A stretch of 64,000 nt of DNA from Trinickia symbiotica (GCF_002934455.1 NZ_PTIR01000003.1:62001-126000), one strand, 5' to 3'. Positions 17,507 through 27,125 are shown, numbered from the stretch's first letter. Numbers and translations are program-made. The notes: generated by a model not told the origin, from the letters alone.

Positions 17507-18436
17507 ATGCCTACCCTCGTCATTGCCGAACACGACAACGTCCAACTGAAGAGCTCGACGCTCAATGCGATTTCGGCCGCACGTGCGCTGGCGAACGGCA
17601 TTCACGTGCTGGTTGCGGGCAGCGGCGCGCGCACCGTAGCCGAGGCGGCGACAAAGATCGAGGGCGTGGACAAGGTCGTCCTCGTCGATGCTCCGCATCT
17701 CGCCGACGGCCTCGCGGAAAACCTCGCTGCACAGGTGATCGCCCTTGCGAAGGACTACACGCATGTCTTCTTTCCCGCCACGGCCGCGGGCAAGAATACG
17801 GCACCGCGTGTTGCCGCGAAGCTCGACGCATCGCAGATTTCGGACGTCATCGCGATCGACTCGGCCGATACGTTCCAGCGCCCGATCTACGCCGGCAACG
17901 TCATTGCGACCGTGCAGTCGCCGGACCCCATCAAGGTCGCGACGATTCGCACCACCGCTTTTGAAGCAGCGGCCAAGGAAGGCGGCAACGCTGAAGTCGA
18001 GGAAGTCGCCGCCGTGGCCGACACGGGCTTGTCGACGTTCGTGCGCCGCGAGATTGCCGCGAACGAACGCCCGGATTTGACGGCGGCGCCCGTCGTCGTT
18101 TCGGGTGGCCGTGGCCTTGGCAGTGCGGAGAGCTTCGCGCTACTCGATCCGCTCGCCGAGAAGCTCGGCGCGGCGATCGGGGCCTCGCGCGCCGCCGTGG
18201 ACTCGGGCTATGCGCCCAACGATCTGCAGGTCGGCCAAACCGGCAAGATCGTGGCGCCCGAACTCTACGTGGCGGTGGGCATCTCAGGCGCCATCCAGCA
18301 TCTGGCCGGCATGAAGGACTCGAAGGTCATCGTCGCGATCAACAAGGATGCGGAAGCGCCCATCTTCGGCGTCGCCGATTATGGCCTCGTGGCCGACCTC
18401 TTCGAAGTCGTGCCCGAACTGACGAAATCGCTCTGA
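17507..18436 (+). CDS. etfA: electron transfer flavoprotein subunit alpha
   Basis: 309 residues. The C-terminal FAD-binding region carries the family signature ([39 protein letters not shown], residues about 243-283) that holds the ETF flavin. ATG 17507 follows directly on the beta-subunit TGA, indicating translational coupling. It forms the heterodimer with EtfB. It is the last recognisable gene of the DAO-hutD-etfBA operon. Confidence 0.95.
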   Translation: MPTLVIAEHDNVQLKSSTLNAISAARALANGIHVLVAGSGARTVAEAATKIEGVDKVVLVDAPHLADGLAENLAAQVIALAKDYTHVFFPATAAGKNTAPRVAAKLDASQISDVIAIDSADTFQRPIYAGNVIATVQSPDPIKVATIRTTAFEAAAKEGGNAEVEEVAAVADTGLSTFVRREIAANERPDLTAAPVVVSGGRGLGSAESFALLDPLAEKLGAAIGASRAAVDSGYAPNDLQVGQTGKIVAPELYVAVGISGAIQHLAGMKDSKVIVAINKDAEAPIFGVADYGLVADLFEVVPELTKSL

Positions 18437-18864
18437 TCAGGCAGGCAGGAGCAATCCCTCGCCGCGGCAATGCACGGACTGCCTGCATCGCCGCGGATAC
18501 CATACTTCCACCACCGGCTGCGCACGCTCAGCAACGTCCGGCCGGTAATCGAACGGCGCGTTTCGCCCATCAAGGTCGAGTGATACATCTCGAGCTGCCT
18601 CGAGCTGCACCGCGTTCACACCTTGGTCGGGCTACCCTCCCCCGTTCGTCTCACGAATTCGTACCCCATTTTCCGCGACGATAGAGAGCCGCCCCATACG
18701 CGGCCGAACGCTCACTGTCTCTTACCATCTCGATAAGAGCCCGTTATCCTGATGACTTTGCGCCCGCTCCGGGGAGATGCTGTCTCCTCGCGCTGTGCGG
18801 ATCGAACGCCCCTTGAACAGAGCAAGCCCGGCGTCGCAAAGACGGCGGTGACCAAGAAGGTGTC
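18437..18864. other. 428-base region without a supported gene
   Basis: Nothing confidently coding is seen. A tandem direct repeat of CTCGAGCTGC lies near 18591-18612. A short minus-strand open frame (18437-18619) has no ribosome site and no recognisable similarity; it might be gene debris. The promoter of the following MFS gene should be here. Confidence 0.35.
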
Positions 18865-20190
18865 ATGTCAGAGTTTCGCGAGGAATCGATTTCAGAGCCC
18901 GGCACCAGCCGGGAAAAAACGGACCTGCCCCCTCAGGAGCCCATGCGAACCGGGCCACTCTCCGAGGCCAAGCTTCTCGGGCGGCGAACGCCACCCGCCG
19001 CCGCGACGACACACCGGCCCGGCGCCCAAGCGCTCGGCGGCTATCAATCGCTCGCCGGACTGCTAAGCGGTTATGCGTTGCTCATTGTCGGCAACGGGCT
19101 TTTCCAGACGCTCATTCCCTTGCGGATGCTGCATGCCGACGTATCGACGTTCGTCGTCGGGCTGGTGCAATCGTGCTACTACGGCGGATTCGTGGTCGGT
19201 GCGGTATGCAACCGCCGGCTCATCGACAGGATCGGCCAGCACCGGACGTTCGTTGCTTTCTCAGCGGCCGTGGCCATCCTTGCACTGGCGTTCAACGTCT
19301 TCGAGTCGCCCTTGGCATGGGCGCTCATCCGGTCGCTGACCGGTTTTGCGTTCATGGGACTGTATACGTCGATCGAGAGTTGGCTCAGCGGAACATCCCG
19401 CAACGAGAACCGGGGACAAATCTTTGGCTTATACGCGGGCCTCAACTATCTGGCGGTCGGGACAGGGCAATTCCTGCTGCACCTCGGCGACGGTCCCGAC
19501 GGCCGCCTGTTCTCGCTCGTTGCCGCCCTGTTCGCCGCCGCGGTCATGCCCGTTTCGCTGTTCGAAGGGTGGCCAGTCCGCGTGGCCGACGAAAGCCTCG
19601 ATCGCTTGCCGGCTCATAGCTGGCGCAACAGTCTTCGCTCGATGGCGCACGCGACGCCGCTTGCGATACCGGGCTGCATACTGGCCGGCTTTCTTTACAG
19701 CACGTTCTATTCGATGACGCCCGTGTTCCTCGCGCGCACGGGGTTCTCGACTTCCGAGCTATCGACGTTCATGGGCGTGGCGCTAATCGGTGCGCTCATT
19801 CCGCAGTGGCCGATGGGACGGCTGTCCGACCGCATCGACAGGCGGCGGCTCGTCTATACGACGGCGCAGATATCCGCGGGTCTTAGCCTGGCGCTCGTTG
19901 TTTTTCACGTGCCTGCGGTCGTCTGGGTGGCCATGCTCGCGTTTGTCGCGGTGACGTTCACGCAATATGGATTGATCGTCTCGCACGTCAACGACCGCAC
20001 CGAACCCCGCCTGCGCGTCGCAGTCTCCGCCACACTTTTACTACTGTTTTCGATCGGCGGTCTGATCGGCCCCGCTATCGCTTCCCTGCTGATGACCGTC
20101 ATCGGTCCGAGCGGGCTCTTTGTCTTCAACGCCCTCTCGAGCCTGTTGATGATGCTGAGCGCGAAGCGGGCCCTGCGGGCGATTCGCTAG
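18865..20190 (+). CDS. MFS transporter, YcaD-like
   Basis: 441 residues with about 12 membrane segments starting near residue 65. The cytoplasmic N-terminal tail is long and Pro/Arg/Thr-rich. A shorter start at ATG 18943 (AGGAG just upstream) would remove 26 residues and is equally credible. The loop NRRLIDRIGQHRTF between helices 2 and 3 is the MFS A-motif equivalent. GLYTSIESWLSG is typical of the YcaD/UMF group. It faces the LLM oxygenase gene convergently. Substrate unknown. Confidence 0.8.
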   Translation: MSEFREESISEPGTSREKTDLPPQEPMRTGPLSEAKLLGRRTPPAAATTHRPGAQALGGYQSLAGLLSGYALLIVGNGLFQTLIPLRMLHADVSTFVVGLVQSCYYGGFVVGAVCNRRLIDRIGQHRTFVAFSAAVAILALAFNVFESPLAWALIRSLTGFAFMGLYTSIESWLSGTSRNENRGQIFGLYAGLNYLAVGTGQFLLHLGDGPDGRLFSLVAALFAAAVMPVSLFEGWPVRVADESLDRLPAHSWRNSLRSMAHATPLAIPGCILAGFLYSTFYSMTPVFLARTGFSTSELSTFMGVALIGALIPQWPMGRLSDRIDRRRLVYTTAQISAGLSLALVVFHVPAVVWVAMLAFVAVTFTQYGLIVSHVNDRTEPRLRVAVSATLLLLFSIGGLIGPAIASLLMTVIGPSGLFVFNALSSLLMMLSAKRALRAIR

Positions 20191-20263
20191 GTGAGTGCTC
20201 GTGAGGGTAGCACCTGCCGATGGTACCTCTGCTCGACCTGCGCATCGGTACGGCGGGGGTGGG

Positions 20264-21613
20264 CTAGGCGCGCTTGCGCCATGACTGCGAATGGTCGGGA
20301 CGCGTCAGCCCAAGGTGTTCGCGCAGCGTTGTACCTTCGTATTCGCTGCGGAAAATGCCGCGTTTCCGAAGGATCGGCACGACGCCGTCCACGAAGTCGC
20401 GCAGGCCGCTCGGCAGAGCATCCGGCATCAGATTGAAGCCGTCGGCCGCGCCGCCATTGAACCATCGCTCGATGTCGTCCGCGATCTGCTCGGGCGTACC
20501 GACGATCACACGATGGCCGGTTCCGCCCGCGAGCGAGCGGATCAATTCGCGCACGGTGTAGCCATGCCGGCGAGCCTGAGCGATGGTCGCGTGAAAAAAC
20601 GTATGGTTCCCATTGCCGCCCGCGGGCAGCGTGAGGTCGTCGGGCAACGGCTCGTCGAGCTTCAGCCGCTCCACGTCGATACCGAGCGTGCCGGCCAGGC
20701 GGTTGAGGCTGTAGCGCCATGGAATCTGGTCGATCAAATCGTCTCGGCGGCGCACAGCTTCGGCTTCGGTCGAGCCAATGATCGTCGTGAGACCGGCCAG
20801 CACTTTCACGCCCTGCCGACCGTATGCAGCAGCGCGTGCATTGAGGTCTCGCCGGTACGCCGCTGATTCCTCGAAGGACTGCGAAGCCGAAAACACGGCT
20901 TCCGCATGCCGTGCGGCCAGATCGCGTCCATCCGGCGAGCCGCCCGCCTGCAGCACGACGGGATGTCCTTGCGGTGATCGCGGCAAATTGAGCGGCCCCT
21001 GCACATCGAAGTACCGGCCCCGATACCCAACGGCATGCACTTTCGACACGTCGACGAAACGGCCACCCGCCTTGTCGCCCACGAACGCATCGTCCTCCCA
21101 GCTGTCCCAAAGCACCTTCACGAGCTCGGTGAATTCGGCGGCACGCTGATATCGCTCCGCATGGTCGGGTACGGCATCGCGGCCGAAGTTGCGCGCGGAC
21201 GGTAAGTCTGCCGTCGTTACGACGTTCCACCCCGCACGCCCATTGCTCACGTGATCGAGCGTCGCGAATCGCCGCGCGATGTTGTACGGCTCGTTGTAGC
21301 TGGTCGATGCTGTCCCGATGACGCCAATGTGCGTCGTCGCGGCCGCAATGCTGGCGAGCAGCACCGTCGGCTCGAGCGCAGTGATCGGGCGGAAATCGAT
21401 CTGGTCGACAATCGCCGCATTGTCCGCGAGAAAGACCGCATCGAGTTTGCCCTCCTCTGCGATCTGGGCGACGCGCACGTAGTGATTCACGTCGACGAAC
21501 GCGCGCGGGTTCGCATCGTCGAGCCGCCACGCCGACGGGACAAAACCCGAGTGAAGGATGTTGACGTTTAGATGCAGGCGACGCGGCACTGCCTCTGTCT
21601 TGACACGGCTCAT
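20264..21613 (-). CDS. LLM-class flavin-dependent monooxygenase of the NtaA/SnaA/DszA family
   Basis: 449 residues. Family features include AQIAEEGKLDAVFLAD, FRPITALEPTVLLASIAAATTHIGVIGTASTSYNEPYNIARRFATLDHVSNGRAGWNVVTT and HPVVLQAGGSPDGRDLAARHAEAVF. These are the marks of the FMNH2-dependent NtaA/DszA oxygenases that act on nitrilotriacetate, dibenzothiophene sulfone and similar molecules. It shares a strand with a DszC-like gene about 140 bases upstream, so the pair resembles a DszA-DszC set. No dedicated reductase adjoins it; MsuE at 11.5 kb could serve. Confidence 0.88.
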   Translation of the reverse strand: MSRVKTEAVPRRLHLNVNILHSGFVPSAWRLDDANPRAFVDVNHYVRVAQIAEEGKLDAVFLADNAAIVDQIDFRPITALEPTVLLASIAAATTHIGVIGTASTSYNEPYNIARRFATLDHVSNGRAGWNVVTTADLPSARNFGRDAVPDHAERYQRAAEFTELVKVLWDSWEDDAFVGDKAGGRFVDVSKVHAVGYRGRYFDVQGPLNLPRSPQGHPVVLQAGGSPDGRDLAARHAEAVFSASQSFEESAAYRRDLNARAAAYGRQGVKVLAGLTTIIGSTEAEAVRRRDDLIDQIPWRYSLNRLAGTLGIDVERLKLDEPLPDDLTLPAGGNGNHTFFHATIAQARRHGYTVRELIRSLAGGTGHRVIVGTPEQIADDIERWFNGGAADGFNLMPDALPSGLRDFVDGVVPILRKRGIFRSEYEGTTLREHLGLTRPDHSQSWRKRA

Positions 21614-21751
21614 CGTCTAGCAAACCCCGGTTGAACGCAACGCGGATATTGTCGAATGCCGGCCCACCCGCCGCCACTAAGAAATCGGCACATCGATATG
21701 CGGTTGCGCGGTATGCATCGTGCGATGCCTCGCCGCGCGTACCGTTCTTCT

Positions 21752-22975
21752 TTAAAAAACCCGGCCTTCCGTCAAATGCGTCGTCACGCCGTTCAGCTCG
21801 TAGTCGCCGATCACGCGCGCTTTATGCGTCAGCGGATTGTGGCTGAAGATCGTACGCAGGTTGCGCCAGTGACGGTCGAAGTTGTGCGCGCGCGAGGTTG
21901 CCGATGCGCCGCCTGCTTCGAACATGCGCTCGGCCGCATACAGCGCCAGTTTGCTGACGACCAGTTGCGTGCGTGCCGTCGCGAGCGCACCTTCGAGCAC
22001 GAGCGCTTCCGCACCGGGATCGCCGTTGCGGATTGCCTGCGAAGAGCGCTCCAGCACGCGGGCGTTGTCGCGCACGAGTGCGTCGATCGTATGGCTGTGA
22101 GCTGTCAGCTCGCCGATGACCTGCTGGATGAACGCGTCTTCTCGCGCGAACGGCGCAGGGCTATGCAGCACGGGGCGGCCATGCCGCAGTACGTAGTATT
22201 TGGCGTCCGCCACCACGTTGCGCACGATCCCCGCGCCCACCGCCACAAGATGCAACTGTCGCAGCGCGCTGCAGTGGCGGCCAACCAGTGACGTCTGCAC
22301 GCGAGGCGTCACCTCTTCTTCGCGAACAAGCATGTTGTCGAATTCAAGGCTGCCGCTTGCCGTCATCCTCTGGCCCATTCCGTCCCAGTCGTCGAGCACG
22401 CTAAAGCCTTCACGTTTGACGGGGACGATGGCGATCACGGCGTTGCCGTTCTCATCGTGCAGGTTCAGGCGTGCGAAGTCGGAGAACGCCGTGCCCGTCG
22501 CATAGTATTTGCGGCCGCTCAGCCGAAAATGCTGGCCGTCGCGGCGCAGTTGCGTCGTAATTTCACCAGGGCGCGACGTCCCCAGTTCTGTCGATGCACC
22601 GCCGAAAATCGCGCCGTCCGCGATCCTCTTGATCTGCGCTTCGTTGAACGGTGTGCGCGGCGAAAGAAGCAACGTCTCGGTCTGGTCGAAATGAATGCGC
22701 AACGCGTGCGCAAGGTTGCTCTCCTGCGCAGCGAGCGTGGCAATCACATGAAACTCGTCTTCGAGCAAGCCGCCGAGGCCTCCCCATTCAACAGGCAGGC
22801 GTAAACGCCCGAGGCCCGATTGCCGGAAAAGCGCGAAGGCATCGAACGGCAGTTCGCGTCGTGCCTCGCGCGCCGCGGCGCCTTCGCCGATGGCTTTTGC
22901 GAGCGCCGGCAGCCCGGCGAGTGATGCCTGGAGCGGCGCACGCGCGGCAGAATTCGAGAGGTGTTGAGCGGGCAT
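21752..22975 (-). CDS. DszC/SfnB-like flavin-dependent monooxygenase (third copy)
   Basis: 407 residues from ATG 22975, which has GAGGAAC upstream; ATG 22999 lacks a ribosome site. It carries the same marks as the two copies at 12-14.6 kb: VLDDWDGMGQRMTASG and RHWRNLRTIFSHNPLTHKARVIGDYELNG. RLPVEWGGLGGLLEDEFHVIATLA is the N-terminal active-site region. It precedes the DszA-type LLM gene on the same strand. Likely role is reduced-flavin oxygenation of an organosulfur compound under sulfur limitation; the substrate is not known. Confidence 0.82.
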   Translation of the reverse strand: MPAQHLSNSAARAPLQASLAGLPALAKAIGEGAAAREARRELPFDAFALFRQSGLGRLRLPVEWGGLGGLLEDEFHVIATLAAQESNLAHALRIHFDQTETLLLSPRTPFNEAQIKRIADGAIFGGASTELGTSRPGEITTQLRRDGQHFRLSGRKYYATGTAFSDFARLNLHDENGNAVIAIVPVKREGFSVLDDWDGMGQRMTASGSLEFDNMLVREEEVTPRVQTSLVGRHCSALRQLHLVAVGAGIVRNVVADAKYYVLRHGRPVLHSPAPFAREDAFIQQVIGELTAHSHTIDALVRDNARVLERSSQAIRNGDPGAEALVLEGALATARTQLVVSKLALYAAERMFEAGGASATSRAHNFDRHWRNLRTIFSHNPLTHKARVIGDYELNGVTTHLTEGRVF

Positions 22976-23261
22976 CAGTTGTTCCTCGTTTTGTGACATG
23001 CAGGCCGGCACGCGCACCGAACAGCGAAGCTTCGACGGCAGACAAGCGTTCGAGTATAGGGACGCGCCTTCGCTCGAGTAACAACGGATTTGCGCTTACG
23101 TTATTCGCGTGGCGGAAATGGCGTGAGCACATTCGATACGTACAGCAGGCAGCGATCCGGATAACACTAAGACGGCTATCGATTGATGGATTCGTTCTTT
23201 GACCACGGCAAACGCGCTTCACGATAATCGGCATCAGATAAATATGATGAGGAAGGTCTTG

Positions 23262-24107
23262 ATGCACAGGCTCACCGTTTTCACGCGCCTCGCCACGATC
23301 GCAATCAGTGCGGTCCTTTTTTTGTCCTCAAACGCAACACATGCCGCCGACGATACAGCAGCGACACCACATCAGACGCTGCGTATCGGTTTCGTTCCCG
23401 GCCCGTATGCCGACGAGTTTCGTCAGGGTATCGAGCCGCAACTGCTACGCAGGGGCTATAAAGTGCAGTACGTTGAATTCAGCACTGGCCTCGAAGCGAA
23501 TCACGCCGTCTATAGCGGCGAAATCACCGCTGATGTGATGCAGCACAGCGTGTACCTCAAGTCGTACAACGATCGCAACGGCACCGATCTCGTCCCTGTC
23601 GTACAGGTGCCGACGCCGCCGATGGGCCTTTATTCGACGAAGCATCGTTCGCTCGCCGAGGTGAAGCGCGGTGCGACGATCGCCGTGCCGAACGATCCCG
23701 TCAACATGGAGCGTGCGCTGAAGATCCTGCAGAACATCGGCTGGATTCGCATCCGACCGAATCCCAATCCTGTCGATGTGACCGAGCACGATGTCATCGC
23801 GAATCCGGGCGGCATCCGCATTGTGCCGCTCGAATCCGCCCAGGCGCCGCGCGCGCTCGAGGATGTCGACTATGCGGCGATCCAGGGAAACTTCGCGATT
23901 GCGAGCGGTCATCGCCTCGTCGACGCACTTGCGCTGGAGCAGATGACATCGCCGTATGTCAATCAGGTCGTCGTGAAGGCGACCAACCGCAATTCACGCG
24001 CGACGGCCGATATCGTGGCCGCTTACCAATCGGATGAATTCCGCCATGCGATTCTCGACAATCACGCTTTTGACGGCTTTCGCCTGCCCGACTATTTTCA
24101 TCGGTAA
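23262..24107 (+). CDS. MetQ/NlpA-family substrate-binding protein
   Basis: 281 residues. ATG 23262 is chosen over two upstream ATGs because GAGGAAGG precedes it and the protein then opens with a good signal peptide (MHRLTVFTRLATIAISAVLF, cut near HAADD). The mature part follows NlpA/MetQ binding proteins (LRIGFVPGPYADEFRQ, DVMQHSVYLKSYNDRNGTDLVPVV, VPNDPVNMERALKILQNIGWI). No lipobox Cys is seen, so it would be periplasmic rather than a lipoprotein. No cognate ATPase or permease adjoins it, which makes it an orphan receptor. It is divergent from a DszC-like gene. Confidence 0.85.
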   Translation: MHRLTVFTRLATIAISAVLFLSSNATHAADDTAATPHQTLRIGFVPGPYADEFRQGIEPQLLRRGYKVQYVEFSTGLEANHAVYSGEITADVMQHSVYLKSYNDRNGTDLVPVVQVPTPPMGLYSTKHRSLAEVKRGATIAVPNDPVNMERALKILQNIGWIRIRPNPNPVDVTEHDVIANPGGIRIVPLESAQAPRALEDVDYAAIQGNFAIASGHRLVDALALEQMTSPYVNQVVVKATNRNSRATADIVAAYQSDEFRHAILDNHAFDGFRLPDYFHR

Positions 24108-24151
24108 GCGATGCCGCAAAGCACGATCCGCATACCCCATTCTCCGCTTAT

Positions 24152-25051
24152 CTAGCGTGACACGATCAGCGGCCTCCCACCTTGCGCTGCGTCTTCGCGC
24201 GCGATATCGCGCGGCGTGACGCCGAGCAGCCGCTTCATCCAGCTCGCCATGTGGCTCTGATGCGCGAAGCCGACTTCGAGCGCGACCTGGCTCGCGCTCA
24301 GCCGGCCGTCTATGAGCAGCGCCTTCGCGTGCTCGACACGCCGCTCGACGACATACCGATGCACCGGCAAACCAAATGTCTCGCGAAACAGCACTTTGAA
24401 ATGCGGCACGCTCAGTTGGACGAGCGAGGCAAGGCTGGCGAGCGTCAACCGTTCTTCCAGATGCGCCTCGATGTAGTCGGTGACACGCGCCGCCGCGCGT
24501 GGCATCAGCGTGCGCCGTCTTTGACTGGGTGACGCAGTCGCGGCCGCGAGCCGCACGACGATCGCCGTGCAGAGGCTCTCGGCATAGAGCGGATCCGACG
24601 CGTCTTCGGCTTCGAGTTCGGCGCGCAACGCCCACGTCAAATGCTCAAGGCGCGGATCGCGTACCTGGTCGCGATACCGGATCTGTGCGTCGGAAGCGCG
24701 CAGGCCGAGCTGGTCGAACGTGTTGCGGACGAACTCGTCCGTCATCCAGATCTGCAGGACCGTACAGCTCGCGTCGTCGCGCCATTCGCCCTCGAGCCCC
24801 GCTGGAATCACATTGGTGTCGCCATGCGCCTGGATGCGCATAGAGCGCTTGCCATCGCACCGGCAGTCCGCTCTGACCGGTGCGCCCACATGCACACCGA
24901 TACGGTGCACATCGAGCGCCGGAATGCGATGCAAACCGGCCGCAATGCCCAGCAATTGCGCGCCGAAGCCCGACCAGCCGAGCGATGCGCTCGAGTGCAG
25001 GCTCACGCGGGTCGCAGAGTCCGGAATCAACGAGGAAGTGACGGCTTTCAT
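24152..25051 (-). CDS. AraC-family transcriptional regulator
   Basis: 299 residues. The last 100 hold the two helix-turn-helix units of AraC proteins (EERLTLASLASLVQLSVPHFKVLFRETFGLPVHRYVVERRVEHAKALL, then SASQVALEVGFAHQSHMASWMKRLLGVTPRDI). The N-terminal 170 residues form a cupin-like ligand domain (GDTNVIPAGLEGEWRDDASC). The gene is divergent from the NmrA-family gene with 195 bases between, so it probably controls that gene. Confidence 0.88.
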   Translation of the reverse strand: MKAVTSSLIPDSATRVSLHSSASLGWSGFGAQLLGIAAGLHRIPALDVHRIGVHVGAPVRADCRCDGKRSMRIQAHGDTNVIPAGLEGEWRDDASCTVLQIWMTDEFVRNTFDQLGLRASDAQIRYRDQVRDPRLEHLTWALRAELEAEDASDPLYAESLCTAIVVRLAAATASPSQRRRTLMPRAAARVTDYIEAHLEERLTLASLASLVQLSVPHFKVLFRETFGLPVHRYVVERRVEHAKALLIDGRLSASQVALEVGFAHQSHMASWMKRLLGVTPRDIAREDAAQGGRPLIVSR

Positions 25052-25246
25052 TGGTTATGCCTTTCGATCCATCGAATCGAAGCATTGTGCTGCGGTTTGC
25101 GATTTTTTGCCGAGCCCTGCATGGTGCCTGCCGTCTCGCGTGCGCCGATCGTCATCCAAATCTGCTCTTGAGTATCCTTACCTGCGCGTTTGGGCAAGCA
25201 CAGCGGCTTACGCTTGAAGTCCTCTCATCGATCGAGGAGTCGAGCA

Positions 25247-26134
25247 ATGTTCGTGATTTTCGGAGCGTCGGGCAAAGTGGGGCGCACATCAGCGGCGGAA
25301 CTGCGGCGCGCGGGTCAGCCCGTGCGTGCGGTAGTGAGAAATGCGGCCCAAGGCGAACCGCTCGCACGCATAGGCTGCGAAATCGTGTTGGGCGATTTGA
25401 CGGATGGCGCGTCGGTGAGTCGCGCGCTCGATGGCGCGCACAGTGTACAGATGCTGTGCCCCGTGCCGCGTGGCGAAGCCGCGCCCGCCGAAGCGATGCG
25501 GCGCATGATCGATACTGCCGCGCAGGTGCTGCGCGTCTACCCGGATCTGCATGTCGTCGCACTGTCCGACTACGGCGCCGAGCTCGATGCGAACACGGGC
25601 ATCACGATGCTCTTTCATCATCTCGAAGCGCGCTTCAAGGAAGCGGTGCGGCACCTCACGCTGCTGCGCTCGTCCGAGCATATGCAGAACTGGGCGCGCG
25701 TCGTGCCCGTCGCGCTGGCGACGGGCGTACTGCCGAGCCTGCATCATCCCGTGGACCGGAAGTTCCCGATGGTGTCGGCCCATGACGTCGGCGTCGTAGC
25801 CTCTCAAGTGTTGCTCGATCGAAATACGGGCAATACGGCTCGCGTGGTGAGTGTCGAAAGCAATCAGCGTTACAGTCCGAACGATGTCGCTGAGGCGTTA
25901 AGCGAAGCGATCAACCGCGATGTCATCGCGCAGGCGTTGCCACGTGACCAATGGGCGCCAGCCCTGCTACGCGCAGGGCTGGCCACGAACCATGCCCAGC
26001 TCATCACCGATCTTTACGACGCGACCAACGCCGGGCGGATCGATGTCGAAGCCGGTATCGGCGAGCGGCGTTTCGGCGCGACGACGCTGCGCGAGGCGAT
26101 CGCCGCCCTCGTGCCGGCACTCGGAACGCATTGA
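25247..26134 (+). CDS. NmrA-like NAD(P)-binding protein
   Basis: 295 residues from ATG 25247 with GAGGAG 8 bases upstream. A Rossmann motif opens the protein (MFVIFGASGKVGRTSAAELRRAGQPVRAVVR, GxxGxxG). The rest follows the atypical short-chain dehydrogenase group NmrA/HSCARG (VVALSDYGAEL, HLEARFKEAVRHLTLLRSSEHMQNW). It lacks an obvious YxxxK pair, so it is more likely a redox-sensing or isomerase-like protein than a dehydrogenase. AraC-type control from the neighbour is likely. Confidence 0.82.
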   Translation: MFVIFGASGKVGRTSAAELRRAGQPVRAVVRNAAQGEPLARIGCEIVLGDLTDGASVSRALDGAHSVQMLCPVPRGEAAPAEAMRRMIDTAAQVLRVYPDLHVVALSDYGAELDANTGITMLFHHLEARFKEAVRHLTLLRSSEHMQNWARVVPVALATGVLPSLHHPVDRKFPMVSAHDVGVVASQVLLDRNTGNTARVVSVESNQRYSPNDVAEALSEAINRDVIAQALPRDQWAPALLRAGLATNHAQLITDLYDATNAGRIDVEAGIGERRFGATTLREAIAALVPALGTH

Positions 26135-26176
26135 GCCGGATGACGGAGCGCCCTCGTTCGCGAGCAGCAATTTGCG

Positions 26177-26767
26177 TCAGTCTCCGTATCTGCGCTCGCG
26201 TGTGTCGTCCGCCGCCGGGCCGACAAACCGCTTGTACGCACCGATCCAGTCGCTCGCGATTGCGCTCTGCGCATCGGCCAGCGGCAGGCGCCCTTTGCAT
26301 ACCAGACTTTTCAGCTTGTTTTCGAGGCGGTCCTTTGCGTACGAGCCCCATCCTCCGACGACGTGGTGCGGTTGGGGCCAAAGGTTGCGCGGATCCGTCG
26401 GCGAGCCGCCGAGTTCGAGGCTCACTAGGTGGTCTTCCTCATAGTCACGCAGCCGTCGGTCGGTATAGCCGTATGCGGCGATTTGCTCTCGCTTGAGGCG
26501 CCGCGTGTAACCTTCCTCGGGCCGAATGGTGCGCGTATAGCCCTTCACGCAAATCGTAGAATGTATCGTCGCCTGTGTCACATCGGGATTCAGTACGCCC
26601 GGCGTCAATCGCGGCTTGGGTACCGCCTGCGCCAGCGGAAACAACACGGCGTAAGCCCCCTCGGCATCATCCACACCGCCAGCGTTACGGGTGGCATGTG
26701 CGTTCGCACACAGCAAGCTCGCGGTTGCGAGAACAGCAATCGAGATCGTCTTCATTTTTTGGTTCAT
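26177..26767 (-). CDS. secreted HNH-like protein of unknown function
   Basis: 196 residues. ATG 26767 has AGGAAA close upstream. Residues 1-25 are a signal peptide (hydrophobic core ISIAVLATASLL, end NAHA). The C-terminal half has EDHLVSLELGG (Asp112-His113), then RNLWPQPHH (Asn128, His134). The DH...N...H spacing is that of a ββα-metal HNH nuclease core, although the Cys pairs seen in many HNH proteins are absent. A periplasmic or secreted nuclease is possible; no immunity partner is apparent. Function is not established. Confidence 0.65.
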   Translation of the reverse strand: MNQKMKTISIAVLATASLLCANAHATRNAGGVDDAEGAYAVLFPLAQAVPKPRLTPGVLNPDVTQATIHSTICVKGYTRTIRPEEGYTRRLKREQIAAYGYTDRRLRDYEEDHLVSLELGGSPTDPRNLWPQPHHVVGGWGSYAKDRLENKLKSLVCKGRLPLADAQSAIASDWIGAYKRFVGPAADDTRERRYGD

Positions 26768-27125
26768 GCGTTTCCTGCACAGTTAGTACGCCGTGCAGTA
26801 TGCCATCTGGACGACGGGTATACACGTCCAGTTGTTCCATGTCGGCGGTGACGATGCTCATCGCTTTGCCAACCTCGTCTCTGCAGCCTTTCGTGGTTGT
26901 GTCTCGGGTCTACCGTTGCTGTCACGCCAGGTTTATCGACCCAGCCGACCATTTCTTGAGCTCGGCACAGACCAGTGCAGGCGGACGACGTGCGTCACGA
27001 TATCCGGGAACGTCTGCCCGAATTCTCTCTAATTGCCCATACATATATGCAATTGATGTTTCGTTGGTTAGCCGTAATCGGCCTCAGCGATAACCTCTTT
27101 ATTCCGACCGGAACGACATACCACA
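26768..27125. other. 358-base region upstream of tauA
   Basis: No supported gene. Just before the tauA start is the palindromic string TTCCGACCGGAA (27102-27113). It lies within TTATTCCGACCGGAACGA, which resembles the repeat at 14699-14717. The first 200 bases show nothing I can interpret. Confidence 0.35.

Noticed and set aside
18437-18619. 60-codon minus-strand open frame after etfA
   Set aside because: No ribosome site and no recognisable similarity; it may be debris but cannot be called a gene.
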